A stretch of DNA of 64,000 nucleotides from Sphingopyxis sp. (GTDB lineage Bacteria > Pseudomonadota > Alphaproteobacteria > Sphingomonadales > Sphingomonadaceae), in the NCBI GenBank assembly GCA_016793775.1, contig JAEULK010000092.1:118549-182548 (forward strand), written 5' to 3'. Positions 35,533 to 44,380 of this stretch are shown piece after piece. Within the stretch, counting starts at the first letter, position 1. Every line of letters starts with the position of its first letter. A program made the translations under genes and the position numbers. Below the pieces are notes generated by a model that was given only the letters and a program-made list of their open reading frames with translations, had not been told where the DNA came from and did not search any database.

Positions 35533-37950
35533 ATGCCCCTCCCGCAAATCTTTACCGACTGGTTCGCCGCGCGCGGGTGGCGGGTGCGGCGGCACCAGGC
35601 CGAGATGCTGGCGGCGGCGGAGCGCGGCGAGCATGCCCTGCTCGTCGCGGCGACGGGGGCGGGGAAGACACTCGCCGGCTTTCTACCGACGCTGGTCGAT
35701 CTCGCCGCCCACCCCTCGGACCGGCTGCACACGCTCTATGTGTCGCCGCTGAAAGCGCTCGCCGCCGATGTCGAGCGCAATCTGACGGTGCCGATCGAGG
35801 AGATGGGGCTTCCGATCAGCGTCGAAAGCCGCAGCGGCGACACCAGTTCGGACAAGAAGGCGCGCCAGCGCAGCCGGCCGCCGAACATCCTGCTCACCAC
35901 TCCCGAATCGCTGTCGCTTCTGCTCTCCTATCCCGACAGCTTCACCATGTTCGCCGACTTGCGGACCGTGGTGATCGACGAGATCCACGCCTTTGCGCCG
36001 GGCAAGCGCGGCGACCTGCTGAGCCTCGCGCTGGCACGGTTGCAGCAAATCGCCCCCGGCATGCGCCGCGTCGGACTGTCGGCAACGATCGCCGATCCGG
36101 CGCAATATGCCGCATGGCTGGCGCCCGACGCCGCCGGCGAAAGCGTCACCCTCGTCGCGGGCGAGCCGGGCGCCGATCCCGATATCGCGATCCTGCTGCC
36201 CGAGGGCGCTGTGCCCTGGGCGGGGCATTCGGGGCGCTATGCGGTGCACCAGGTGATGGAAGAGGTCGCGAAGAACCGCACCACGATCATTTTCTGCAAC
36301 ACGCGCGGGCTGGCCGAGCTGATCTTTCAGGAATTGTGGAAGGTCAACGACCTCGGCCTGCCGATCGGTATCCACCATGGCAGCCTCGACCGCGAGGCGC
36401 GCCAGCGCGCCGAGCAAGCCATGGCGGAAGGCCGACTGCGCGCGCTGGTCGCGACGTCGAGCCTCGACCTGGGGCTCGACTGGGGCGACGTCGACTGCGT
36501 GATCCAGATGGGGGCGCCCAAGGGATCGTCGCGGCTGCTCCAGCGGATCGGGCGCGCCAACCATCGGCTCGACGAGCCGAGCAAGGCGCTGATCGTGCCC
36601 GGCAACCGCTTCGAATATCTCGAGGCGCAGGCGGCGCTCGACGCCGTGGCGGCGGGCGAGCGCGACGCCGACCGCTTTCGCCCCGGCGCGCTCGACGTGC
36701 TGGCGCAGCATGTGATGGCACTCGCCTGCGCCGCGCCCTTCGCGGAAGAGGAATTGCTGGCGGAGATTCGTTCGGCGGCACCCTACCGTTGGGTCAACGC
36801 CGCGACCTTTTCGCGGCTGCTCGGCTTCGTGCGCGACGGCGGCTATGCGCTCAAAAGCTATGACCGCTTCCGACGGCTGGCGGCCGATGGCCCCCCCGGT
36901 AAAGCGCGGCGCTGGCGCATCGCACACCCCCGTCTCGCGGCGCAGCATCGGCTCAACGCCGGGATCATCGTCGATGCGCCGACGCTCGACGTGCGCTTCA
37001 AAAACGGGCGCAGATTGGGCAGCGTCGAGGAATATTTCGCCAGCACCCTGAGCCCCGGCGACACCTTCGCCTTTGCGGGCCTCAGCCTGGAGGTCGAGGC
37101 GATCCGCGACATGGACCTGCTGGTGCGCGCGACGACGCGCCCCGCGCGCATCCCCTCCTATGTCGGCGCACGCATGGCGCTGACGACGCGGCTCGCCGAC
37201 CGGGTGCGGGGCTTCCTCGCCGATCCGGCGAGCTGGGCGCGCTTTCCCGAGGATGTGCGTTTCTGGCTGGAAATGCAGCAACTGCGCTCGGTGCTGCCGC
37301 GCCCCGGCGAATTGCTCGTCGAAACCTTCCCGCACGAGGGCCATCATTATCTGGTCGCCTATCCCTTCGAGGGATGGAACGCGCACCAGTCGCTGGGCAT
37401 GTTGATCTCGAAGCGTATGGAGCGCGCGGGGTTGCAGCCTTTGGGCTTCGTCGCGTCGGACTATGCGCTGGCGATCTGGTCGCTGCGCCCCGTCACCGAT
37501 CCCGCCGCGCTGTTCGACCCCGCGATCCTCGAAGACGAGTTCGTCGAGTGGGTCGAGGGCTCGCATTTGCTGAAACGCGCCTTCCGCGAGGTGGCAGTGA
37601 TCGGCGGCCTCATCGAACGCCAGCATCCGGGCAAGCGCAAGACCGGCAAGCAGGTCACGTTCTCCACCGACCTGATCTTCGACGTGCTGCGCAAATATGA
37701 GCCCGACCATCTTCTGCTCGAGGCCGCCTGGGCCGATGCGCGCGAGCGGCTGACCGACGTCGCACGGCTCGGCGACCTGCTCGACCGCGCGGCGGGGACG
37801 ATGCTCCACAAGTCTCTGGACCGGATCAGCCCGCTGGCGATCCCGGTGCTGGTGCTTATCGGGCGCGAGAATGTCGCGGCGGCGGATATCGACGATGCGC
37901 TGCTGGGGGAACTGGCGGACGAACTGGCCGCAGCCGCAATGCAGGCGTGA
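35533..37950 (+). CDS. Ligase-associated DNA damage response DEXH-box helicase (Lhr type)
   Basis: 805 aa superfamily 2 helicase. Walker A is ATGAGKT (40-46), motif II is DEIH (149-152), motif III is LSATIAD, and motif VI is QRIGRANHR. A long Lhr-specific C-terminal region (DUF-type WH and beta-barrel) follows. It belongs to the group found with PdeM and an ATP-dependent DNA ligase. Here PdeM is at 21858 and no ligase gene is in the window. It may unwind RNA:DNA or repair intermediates. The ATG at 35533 follows the palindromic element closely. Confidence 0.92.
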   Translation: MPLPQIFTDWFAARGWRVRRHQAEMLAAAERGEHALLVAATGAGKTLAGFLPTLVDLAAHPSDRLHTLYVSPLKALAADVERNLTVPIEEMGLPISVESRSGDTSSDKKARQRSRPPNILLTTPESLSLLLSYPDSFTMFADLRTVVIDEIHAFAPGKRGDLLSLALARLQQIAPGMRRVGLSATIADPAQYAAWLAPDAAGESVTLVAGEPGADPDIAILLPEGAVPWAGHSGRYAVHQVMEEVAKNRTTIIFCNTRGLAELIFQELWKVNDLGLPIGIHHGSLDREARQRAEQAMAEGRLRALVATSSLDLGLDWGDVDCVIQMGAPKGSSRLLQRIGRANHRLDEPSKALIVPGNRFEYLEAQAALDAVAAGERDADRFRPGALDVLAQHVMALACAAPFAEEELLAEIRSAAPYRWVNAATFSRLLGFVRDGGYALKSYDRFRRLAADGPPGKARRWRIAHPRLAAQHRLNAGIIVDAPTLDVRFKNGRRLGSVEEYFASTLSPGDTFAFAGLSLEVEAIRDMDLLVRATTRPARIPSYVGARMALTTRLADRVRGFLADPASWARFPEDVRFWLEMQQLRSVLPRPGELLVETFPHEGHHYLVAYPFEGWNAHQSLGMLISKRMERAGLQPLGFVASDYALAIWSLRPVTDPAALFDPAILEDEFVEWVEGSHLLKRAFREVAVIGGLIERQHPGKRKTGKQVTFSTDLIFDVLRKYEPDHLLLEAAWADARERLTDVARLGDLLDRAAGTMLHKSLDRISPLAIPVLVLIGRENVAAADIDDALLGELADELAAAAMQA

Positions 37951-38000
37951 AAGCGCGGGGAGGGGCCGGCGGAACAGGCACCGCACGCCCCGGATCGCTG

Positions 38001-38516
38001 CTACTCATACTCCACCGTCACCGGAATCCGCCCGCGATAATCGCCGTCGTCGAGGCCCGCGATCTGAAGGCGGCCGCCGAAGCGGAATTGCAGGCGCCCG
38101 TCGGGACCGAGGCGCGGCGCGGCGTTGAGGTCGGTGACGAGGCCCGACACCCGGGCGCTGCGACCGCGGTCGCTTTCGAGATCGACACTCGCCGGCAGGA
38201 TCACGCGCACCGCGGCCCCAGGTTCGCCGGTCACGGTGACGGTGCCGGTGACCGCGAAACCGCCCAAGTCGACGACGTCGCCGCGCAGGCGCCGCGCGCC
38301 CGACAGCGGATCGAGCTCGACCTCGCCGCCCATCGCGCCGACCGCGACGCGGCCCATGTCGAGCTGGGTTTCGACATCGACGCGCAGCGGGGTTTCGACC
38401 TTGCGCGTGCCGCCGCCGGTCGTGGTACCGGCGTCGCCGCAGAGCAGACATTGCGCGCCCGCATCCGAGGGCGCGGCCAGCAACAGGCCAAGGGCAAGGA
38501 AAAGGCGCGGTCCCAC
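38001..38516 (-). CDS. DUF4402 domain secreted protein
   Basis: 171 aa. A signal peptide (FLALGLLLAAPSDAGAQ) precedes CLLCGDAG, a vicinal cysteine pair. A beta-rich domain of the DUF4402 type follows (GTVTVTGEPGAAVRVILPASVDLES ... GRIPVTVEYE), similar in style to pilin-like or surface proteins. The start is GTG, the only suitable start in frame after an upstream stop; its SD overlaps it. It is divergent from the type III PKS gene, 95 bases apart. Confidence 0.76.
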   Translation of the reverse strand: MGPRLFLALGLLLAAPSDAGAQCLLCGDAGTTTGGGTRKVETPLRVDVETQLDMGRVAVGAMGGEVELDPLSGARRLRGDVVDLGGFAVTGTVTVTGEPGAAVRVILPASVDLESDRGRSARVSGLVTDLNAAPRLGPDGRLQFRFGGRLQIAGLDDGDYRGRIPVTVEYE

Positions 38517-38611
38517 CCCTCGGCGATAGCCGCTTCATGGTTAAGCCCCGGTAAAGCCGCGCGGGCGCTTATCCGCTGGCTTGCTCCCCGCTTTTCATCC
38601 AAAGCTGCGCC

Positions 38612-39682
38612 ATGCCCCCCGCTTCCCAGACCGCCTGGCTCAACGCGCTCGCCACCGCAACACCGGGCCATGACATCCATCAGGCCTTCATCGACTGGGC
38701 GACACCGCGGCCGACCGACGAGCGTGTCCGCGCTATCTTTGCGCGCATGGCGGCGCGATCGGGGATCGACCACCGCTGGTCGGTGCTGCCACCCACCAAG
38801 GACGGCGGATCGCCGGTGGCGCCGGGCGGTTTCTACGACGTCCCGGGCCTGCCGCCGACATCGGTCCGCATGGCGGCCTATGCCAAGCATGCCCCCGCAC
38901 TGGCGCTCGAGGCGATCGCGAAACTGGGCGACGCGTGCGACCCCGCGCGCGTCACCCATCTGGTCGTCGCGAGCTGCACGGGTTTCGTCGCGCCGGGGAT
39001 CGATCAGATCATCGCGCGCAAGCTGGGGCTGGCCCCCACCGTCGAGCGGGTGCTGATCGGCTTCATGGGCTGCTACGCCGGGGTCACCGCGCTCCGCAAC
39101 GCGCGCCATATCGTGCGTTCCGAACCCAATGCCGTCGTGCTGGTGGTGAGCGTCGAGCTGTCGACCTTGCACCTCAGCCTCGCCGACCAGCCCGAACCGC
39201 TGCTCGCGATGCTCCAGTTCAGCGACGGCGCCGCGGCGGGCATCGTGTCGGCCGACACGCGCGGGCTCGAACTCGGCGAGGGGCGCAGCCTCGCGCTCGA
39301 AGACAGCGACGACTTGATCCGCTGGGACATCGGCGACAAGGGATTCGAAATGCAACTGTCGGGCGAAGTGCCGGGGCGGCTGCGCGCCGCGCTTGGCGAA
39401 CCAGGGGTGCAGGCGCAGCTTTTCGACGGCGCGCCGCCACCCTTGCTCGCGGTCCACGCCGGCGGGCGTTCGGTGCTCGACGCGGTCGAGGCGGCGCTGC
39501 ACGTCCCCGCCGATGCGCTCGCCGACAGCCGTGCGGTGCTGGCGGCGTGGGGCAATATGTCGTCAGCGACGATATTGTTCGTGCTCGCGCGGATGATGGA
39601 ACGGGACGCAAAAGGCGAGGGGATCGCGATCGCCTTCGGCCCCGGGCTCGCCGCCGAGGCGATCCGCTTCACCGCGCCATGA
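38612..39682 (+). CDS. Type III polyketide synthase (chalcone synthase family)
   Basis: 356 aa ketosynthase that condenses a starter acyl-CoA with malonyl-CoA. The catalytic triad is Cys122 (VVASCTGFVAPGID), His282 (LLAVHAGGRSVLD) and Asn315 (WGNMSSATI). The overall layout fits bacterial alkylresorcinol/alkylpyrone or phenolic lipid synthases. It overlaps the next gene by four bases (ATGA), so the cluster of three is translated together. The product could be a methylated phenolic lipid or pyrone; the starter cannot be told from sequence. Confidence 0.93.
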   Translation: MPPASQTAWLNALATATPGHDIHQAFIDWATPRPTDERVRAIFARMAARSGIDHRWSVLPPTKDGGSPVAPGGFYDVPGLPPTSVRMAAYAKHAPALALEAIAKLGDACDPARVTHLVVASCTGFVAPGIDQIIARKLGLAPTVERVLIGFMGCYAGVTALRNARHIVRSEPNAVVLVVSVELSTLHLSLADQPEPLLAMLQFSDGAAAGIVSADTRGLELGEGRSLALEDSDDLIRWDIGDKGFEMQLSGEVPGRLRAALGEPGVQAQLFDGAPPPLLAVHAGGRSVLDAVEAALHVPADALADSRAVLAAWGNMSSATILFVLARMMERDAKGEGIAIAFGPGLAAEAIRFTAP

Positions 39683-40392
39683 CCCCCTTCGCCAACCTCG
39701 CCGCGCCGATCGAGGCCGAGGAGGAGATGGACGCGGTCGAGCTGGCACCCGATCGCTATGCCAAGGTGCTCGCCGACCTGTCGCGAATCAACGCATTGAC
39801 GCTGGCGGCGCGACCGACGCTCGGGTTTCTCGACCGGCTGCGCGCGCGCGGGATCGGCGCCAGGCCGTGGCGCATCCTCGACGTCGGTTTCGGCGCGGGC
39901 GACATGCTGGCATGGATCGCCCGCTGGGGCGACAAGCGCGGGGTCGCGCTCGACCTCGTCGGGGTCGATCTGAACCCCAAGAGCGCGCCGGTCGCCGAAG
40001 CGCGGCTCGGCAGACGCGCGCGCTTTGTCACCGGCGATTACCGCGATCTGGCGGGCGAGGGGTGGGACATCATAATCTCGAGCCTCGTCACCCATCATAT
40101 GACCCCCGATCAGCGGTCCGAATTCCTCCATTTCATGGACGTGGAGGCGGCGCGCGGCTGGCTGGTCAACGACCTTCACCGCCAGCGGCTGCCCTTCATG
40201 GGTTTTCCCCTGCTCGCCACGCTCGCGTGGGTCGACCCGATCGTCCGGCGCGACGGCCAGCTGTCGGTCGGGCGCAGTTTCCGGCGCGGCGAATGGGCGG
40301 TAATGCTCGGCGAGGCGCTGCCCGATACGGCGGCGCAATGCCGCATCTTCCGCAGCTTTCCCTATCGGCTCTGCGTCGAGCGGGTGCGGTGA
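39679..40392 (+). CDS. Class I SAM-dependent methyltransferase in PKS cluster
   Basis: 237 aa. The SAM motif is ILDVGFGAGDML, with an acidic residue in VGVDLNPKS ending the second strand and GDYRDLAGEGWDIIISSLVTHHM for motif IV. It probably methylates the polyketide made by the upstream synthase or a quinone-like product. The ATG overlaps the PKS stop (ATGA), and the stop overlaps the GTG of the oxidoreductase (GTGA). No other role is suggested. Confidence 0.88.
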   Translation: MTPFANLAAPIEAEEEMDAVELAPDRYAKVLADLSRINALTLAARPTLGFLDRLRARGIGARPWRILDVGFGAGDMLAWIARWGDKRGVALDLVGVDLNPKSAPVAEARLGRRARFVTGDYRDLAGEGWDIIISSLVTHHMTPDQRSEFLHFMDVEAARGWLVNDLHRQRLPFMGFPLLATLAWVDPIVRRDGQLSVGRSFRRGEWAVMLGEALPDTAAQCRIFRSFPYRLCVERVR

Positions 40393-41483
40393 TCCCGCCC
40401 GACGCGCTGGTCATCGGCGCCGGGCCCGCCGGGGCTGGGGCCGCGATCGGGCTGGCGCGCGGCGGCGCGAAGGTCCTGCTGCTCGAACGCGCGCGCGAAA
40501 CCGGCGACGCGCTGTGCGGCGGTTTCCTGAGCTGGCAGTCGCTGGCGCGCCTCGAAGAATTGGGGATCGATAGCGATGCGCTCGGCGGGCAGGTCGTGCG
40601 GCGAGTGCGGCTGTTCGCCGGGCGCGCGCGCAGCGAGACCATGCTGCCCGCAGTCGCGATGGGCGTATCGCGGCTGCGGCTCGATTCGGCCTTGCAGGCG
40701 GCGGCGATAGCGGCGGGCGCCGGGCTGGAGCGCGGGGTCCATGCGACCGCGCTGGAGGACGGCGCGGTGCAGACGCGGGACGGTGCGCGCCTGGCGGCAC
40801 CGTCGGTCTTCCTCGCGGCGGGCAAGCACGGCTTTCGCGGGATCGCACGCGAGCCGGCGGCGTGGCAGCGCGCCGATCCGGTGATGGGGCTGCGGCTGCG
40901 CCTGCCGCCGCAGCCCGCGCTCGACCGGCCGATCGGCGATGCCGTCGAGTTGCACCTCTTCGATCGCGGCTATGCCGGGCTGGTGCGGCAGGAGGATGGC
41001 AGCGCCAATCTGTGCCTCGCGGTCCACAAATCGCGTTTGGATACGACGCCCGAGGCCCTGCTGCGCGCGCTCGGCGAGCAGAATCCGCACCTCGGCGAAC
41101 GGCTCGCCTTCGCCGACTGGAGCGCGGCGATCGATGCGATCGGCCATGTTCCCTATGGCTGGCGCGACGGCGTCACGACGCCCGGCCTGTTCCGGCTGGG
41201 CGATCAGGCCGGGGTGATCCCGAGCCTGGCGGGCGAGGGCATGGGCATCGCGCTCGCCAGCGCCGAAGCCGCGGTGGCGGCATGGCGGCACGGCGGGGCG
41301 GGCACGGCGCCGGACTTTCAGCAGCGGCTGGCGGCGCGCATGGCGCGCCCCTTCGCGCTCGCCAATCTGGTGTGGCGGACCGGCGAAAGCCGCCTCGGCG
41401 CCGCGCCGATGGTCCGAATCGCCGCCTTTGCGCCGCCGCTGGTACGCGGGATGACGCGCGCGACGCGGCTGCCCGGCGGCTGA
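40389..41483 (+). CDS. FAD-dependent oxidoreductase in PKS cluster (geranylgeranyl reductase-like)
   Basis: 364 aa flavoprotein. The Rossmann motif is VIGAGPAGAGAA with a Glu in LLLER. The family motif GDALCGGFLSWQSLARLEELGI and the C-terminal FRLGDQAGVIPSLAGEGMGIAL resemble geranylgeranyl reductases and related monooxygenases. With the PKS and methyltransferase it probably tailors the product by reduction or hydroxylation, as flavoproteins do in phenolic lipid pathways. The GTG start overlaps the upstream stop. Confidence 0.87.
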   Translation: MIPPDALVIGAGPAGAGAAIGLARGGAKVLLLERARETGDALCGGFLSWQSLARLEELGIDSDALGGQVVRRVRLFAGRARSETMLPAVAMGVSRLRLDSALQAAAIAAGAGLERGVHATALEDGAVQTRDGARLAAPSVFLAAGKHGFRGIAREPAAWQRADPVMGLRLRLPPQPALDRPIGDAVELHLFDRGYAGLVRQEDGSANLCLAVHKSRLDTTPEALLRALGEQNPHLGERLAFADWSAAIDAIGHVPYGWRDGVTTPGLFRLGDQAGVIPSLAGEGMGIALASAEAAVAAWRHGGAGTAPDFQQRLAARMARPFALANLVWRTGESRLGAAPMVRIAAFAPPLVRGMTRATRLPGG

Positions 41484-41589
41484 CCCGGTTGTTGGTCCGG
41501 CCCTTGCAGACGCGGACGTCCGGCCCGATATTGTAACCGACGGCAGCGCAGCGACGAAATCGCCCGCTAGCCGCTAGGAGACACTCCAT

Positions 41590-41997
41590 ATGACCGACCC
41601 GAAAACGACGAAGCCGCTCGACCCGATGGCGCATCATGTGCTGCGCGAGGGCGGCACCGAGCGCGCCTTCACCGGCAAATATACCGACCATAAAGGCGAC
41701 GGCGTCTATCGCTGCGCCGGCTGCGGCGAACCCCTGTTCGACAGCCGAACCAAGTTCGACAGCGGATCGGGCTGGCCGAGCTATACCGCGCCGGCCGAGG
41801 GCGGCGCTGTCACCGAGCTGACCGACACCAGCCACGGCATGGTGCGTACCGAAGTGCGCTGTGCGAAGTGCGAAGGCCATCTCGGCCATGTCTTCCCCGA
41901 CGGCCCCGGACCGACCGGGCTGCGCTATTGCATCAACAGCGCGGCGCTTGACTTCGCGGACCGTGGGCAGGATGACGCCAAGACCGACGCGGGCTGA
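41590..41997 (+). CDS. msrB: Peptide-methionine (R)-S-oxide reductase MsrB
   Basis: 135 aa. Reduces methionine-R-sulfoxide in proteins. The zinc site is two CxxC pairs (Cys42/45 and Cys91/94), and the catalytic cysteine is Cys114 in [11 protein letters not shown]. The segment [10 protein letters not shown] is the family signature. The ATG has TAGGAG upstream. It stands alone; the 106-base gap before it holds no clear terminator. Confidence 0.96.
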   Translation: MTDPKTTKPLDPMAHHVLREGGTERAFTGKYTDHKGDGVYRCAGCGEPLFDSRTKFDSGSGWPSYTAPAEGGAVTELTDTSHGMVRTEVRCAKCEGHLGHVFPDGPGPTGLRYCINSAALDFADRGQDDAKTDAG

Positions 41998-42067
41998 CGG
42001 GCCAGCCCTCGTGCGGACGAGTTCGGGTTGACGCGGACAGGGACGTGGCGAGGGAAGGATATCGGCT

Positions 42068-44254
42068 TTGCGCCGCGAGAGACAGCAGGCTTCGTCAGGG
42101 AAATCGTCAGGTAGCGCCCAATCGGGCGGATCTCCTTCCAAGGGCGAGCCGCCGCGCTGGCGCGTCTGGCTGCGCCGTGCGGTGCGCTGGGGCCTCGGCC
42201 TCGCCTTCCTCGGCCTCGTCGCGCTCGCGGTCGCGGTCGGTATCGCGGTGCAGCGCATCCCGAGCTTCGAGGAGCTCAAGAAATCGCCGGCGGGCCAGAC
42301 GGTGCGCGTCCACGCCGCCGACGGCACGGTGTTCCTGTCGCTCGGCCCCAATTACGGGCGCTGGCTGACGCTGCGCGAAACGCCGCAGGTAATGCAGGAC
42401 GCGATGGTCGCGGTCGAGGACCGGCGGTTCCGCTATCACCCCGGGGTCGACCCCGTCGGGATGACGCGCGCCGCGGTCGTCGCGGTGCAGAACCGCGGCA
42501 GCGGCCGCCGCCTGCAGGGCGCCTCGACGATCACCCAGCAGCTCGCGCGCAACGTCTTCCTGTCGAACAGCTATACCTGGACGCGCAAGCTGCGCGAGAT
42601 GGTGCTGTCGATGGCGCTCGAATGGAAATTCTCGAAGGACGAGATCCTCGAGCTCTATCTCAACAAGGTCTATTTCGGCGGCGGCAGTTACGGCATCGAT
42701 GCCGCGTCGCGGCGCTTCTTCGGGCATAGCGCGACCCAGATGTCGCTGTCCGAGGCCGCGGTGGTCGCGGGGCTGGTCAAGGCGCCGTCGCGCTATTCGC
42801 CGACCGCCGACGCCGGCGCCGCGCTGGGCCGCGCCGGGGTGGTGCTGGCGGTGATGGTCGATGCCGGGGTGATCACCCAGGCACAGGCCGACGACGCCAG
42901 ACCCGCCGACGTCCAGATGGCGCAGGAAACGGGCCAGAACAGCGCGCGTTACTTCAGCGACTGGGCGCTGCCGCAGCTCGACATGCTGATCGACGAAGGC
43001 AGCGAGGCGATCGACGTTTATACCACCATCGACCTCAACATGCAGCGCGCGGCGACCGCGGCGATCCAGGCCAATGTGCCCGGCGGCGCGCAGGGTGCTT
43101 TGGTGTCGATCGACCGCGACGGCGCGGTGCGCGCGATGGTCGGCGGCACCGACTATGTCGCGTCGAACTACAACCGCGCGACCCAGGCGACGCGCCAGCC
43201 GGGATCGGCGTGGAAGCTGTTCGTCTATATGGCCGCGCTCGAGGCGGGGTATAAGGTCGATGACGAAGTGGTCGACGCGCCGGTGACGATCCGCGGCTGG
43301 AGCCCGCGCAACTCGTCGGGGCGCTTCGCCGGCGCGATGGATCTGCGCACCGCCTTCGCCTATTCGGTCAACACCGTCGCCGCGAAGCTGGGCGACGAGG
43401 TCGGCACCTCTTCGGTCGCGAACATGGCGCGGCGCTTCGGCATTTCGACCCCGATCAACACCCAGCCCGCGATGGTGCTGGGCAGCAGCGAAGTCCGCGT
43501 GATCGACATGACCGCCGCCTTTGCCGCGGTGTCGCGCAAGGGCGTGTCAGCGGCGCCCTATGGCATTACCAAGGTCACCACCGCCGACGGCCGCCTGCTC
43601 TATCAGCGCGCGCCCGAGCGCGGTACGGTGCTGGTCGATAATTGGGTCGCCGCAGGGATCACCGACCTGATGCAGACCGCGGTCGCCACCGGCACGGGCC
43701 GCGCGGCGCAGATCGGCCGCCCCGTCGCCGGCAAGACCGGCACGACGTCGAGCAACAAGGACGGCTGGTTCCTGGGTTTCTCCAGCGGGCTGACGACGGG
43801 CGTGTGGATGGGCCGCGACGACGCCAAGGCGGTCGGCGGGCTGCAGGGCGGCCGCGCGCCGGCGAAGGCCTTTGCCGATTTCATGCGCGTCGCGGTCGCG
43901 CGGCGCCCGGTCGAGCAGTTCGATACCGAGGTCAAATTGCCCGACTGGCAGCTCGAGGAAGAGGATGACGCCTATTTCGGCGAGCCGGGCGAGGGCGGGC
44001 TGGTCGACGAGAACGGCATGCCGATCGAGCTGCCCTATGACGGCCGCCCGCCCGCGGCCCCCGATGATGGCGCCCCGCAGGAGGCGCCCGAGAATGGCCC
44101 GGTGCTCGACCAGCGCTGGCTCGACGAACAGACCGGGCGCCCCGAGCCGGCACCCAAGGCCCCGCAAACTCCCGCGAACAAGGCGCTGCCGCCGGCGGTG
44201 AAGAGTTCGACGGTGCGGGTGCCGCCGCGCGATGGGAGCAATCCGGGAAATTGA
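42068..44254 (+). CDS. Class A penicillin-binding protein (PBP1A-like, bifunctional)
   Basis: 728 aa peptidoglycan synthase. One N-terminal transmembrane helix, a glycosyltransferase domain with catalytic Glu117 (VEDRRFRYHPGVD) and GASTITQQLARNVFL, then a transpeptidase domain with SxxK at Ser380 (PGSAWK), SxN (YSVNT) and KTGTT at Lys556. A Pro-rich low-complexity tail of about 100 residues closes the protein. The start is TTG, with GGGAAGGA upstream. The lack of a clear ODD insertion suggests a PBP1C/1A-like rather than an E. coli PBP1A form. Confidence 0.92.
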   Translation: MRRERQQASSGKSSGSAQSGGSPSKGEPPRWRVWLRRAVRWGLGLAFLGLVALAVAVGIAVQRIPSFEELKKSPAGQTVRVHAADGTVFLSLGPNYGRWLTLRETPQVMQDAMVAVEDRRFRYHPGVDPVGMTRAAVVAVQNRGSGRRLQGASTITQQLARNVFLSNSYTWTRKLREMVLSMALEWKFSKDEILELYLNKVYFGGGSYGIDAASRRFFGHSATQMSLSEAAVVAGLVKAPSRYSPTADAGAALGRAGVVLAVMVDAGVITQAQADDARPADVQMAQETGQNSARYFSDWALPQLDMLIDEGSEAIDVYTTIDLNMQRAATAAIQANVPGGAQGALVSIDRDGAVRAMVGGTDYVASNYNRATQATRQPGSAWKLFVYMAALEAGYKVDDEVVDAPVTIRGWSPRNSSGRFAGAMDLRTAFAYSVNTVAAKLGDEVGTSSVANMARRFGISTPINTQPAMVLGSSEVRVIDMTAAFAAVSRKGVSAAPYGITKVTTADGRLLYQRAPERGTVLVDNWVAAGITDLMQTAVATGTGRAAQIGRPVAGKTGTTSSNKDGWFLGFSSGLTTGVWMGRDDAKAVGGLQGGRAPAKAFADFMRVAVARRPVEQFDTEVKLPDWQLEEEDDAYFGEPGEGGLVDENGMPIELPYDGRPPAAPDDGAPQEAPENGPVLDQRWLDEQTGRPEPAPKAPQTPANKALPPAVKSSTVRVPPRDGSNPGN

Positions 44255-44288
44255 CCCCGACCCTTTAAGGCCGAAACAATCTCCTCGT

Positions 44289-44361
44289 CCGTTTGTGTCG
44301 AGCGAAGTCGAGACACGCGAACGCAGCGCCGGCGTGTCTCGCCTTCGTTCGACGCAAACGG
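44289..44361. repeat. Long imperfect hairpin of the GTGTCGAG repeat family
   Basis: A 30-base arm (44289-44318) pairs with a second arm (44332-44361) with three mismatches around a 13-base loop. It is followed by CAATTTTTG. The same GTGTCGAGC core appears at 27165 and in reverse at 34807. It lies between convergent genes and may serve both as terminator. Confidence 0.75.
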
Positions 44362-44380
44362 CAATTTTTGTCGGTGCAAT

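Noticed and set aside
35683-37986. Minus-strand open frame of more than 2 kb opposite the helicase
   Set aside because: The plus strand has complete helicase motifs; the antisense product is Arg/His/Gln-rich with none.
38541-38555. CtrA-like TTAA-N7-TAAA upstream of the PKS cluster
   Set aside because: One mismatch to TTAA-N7-TTAA; such a short motif is not convincing on its own without conservation.
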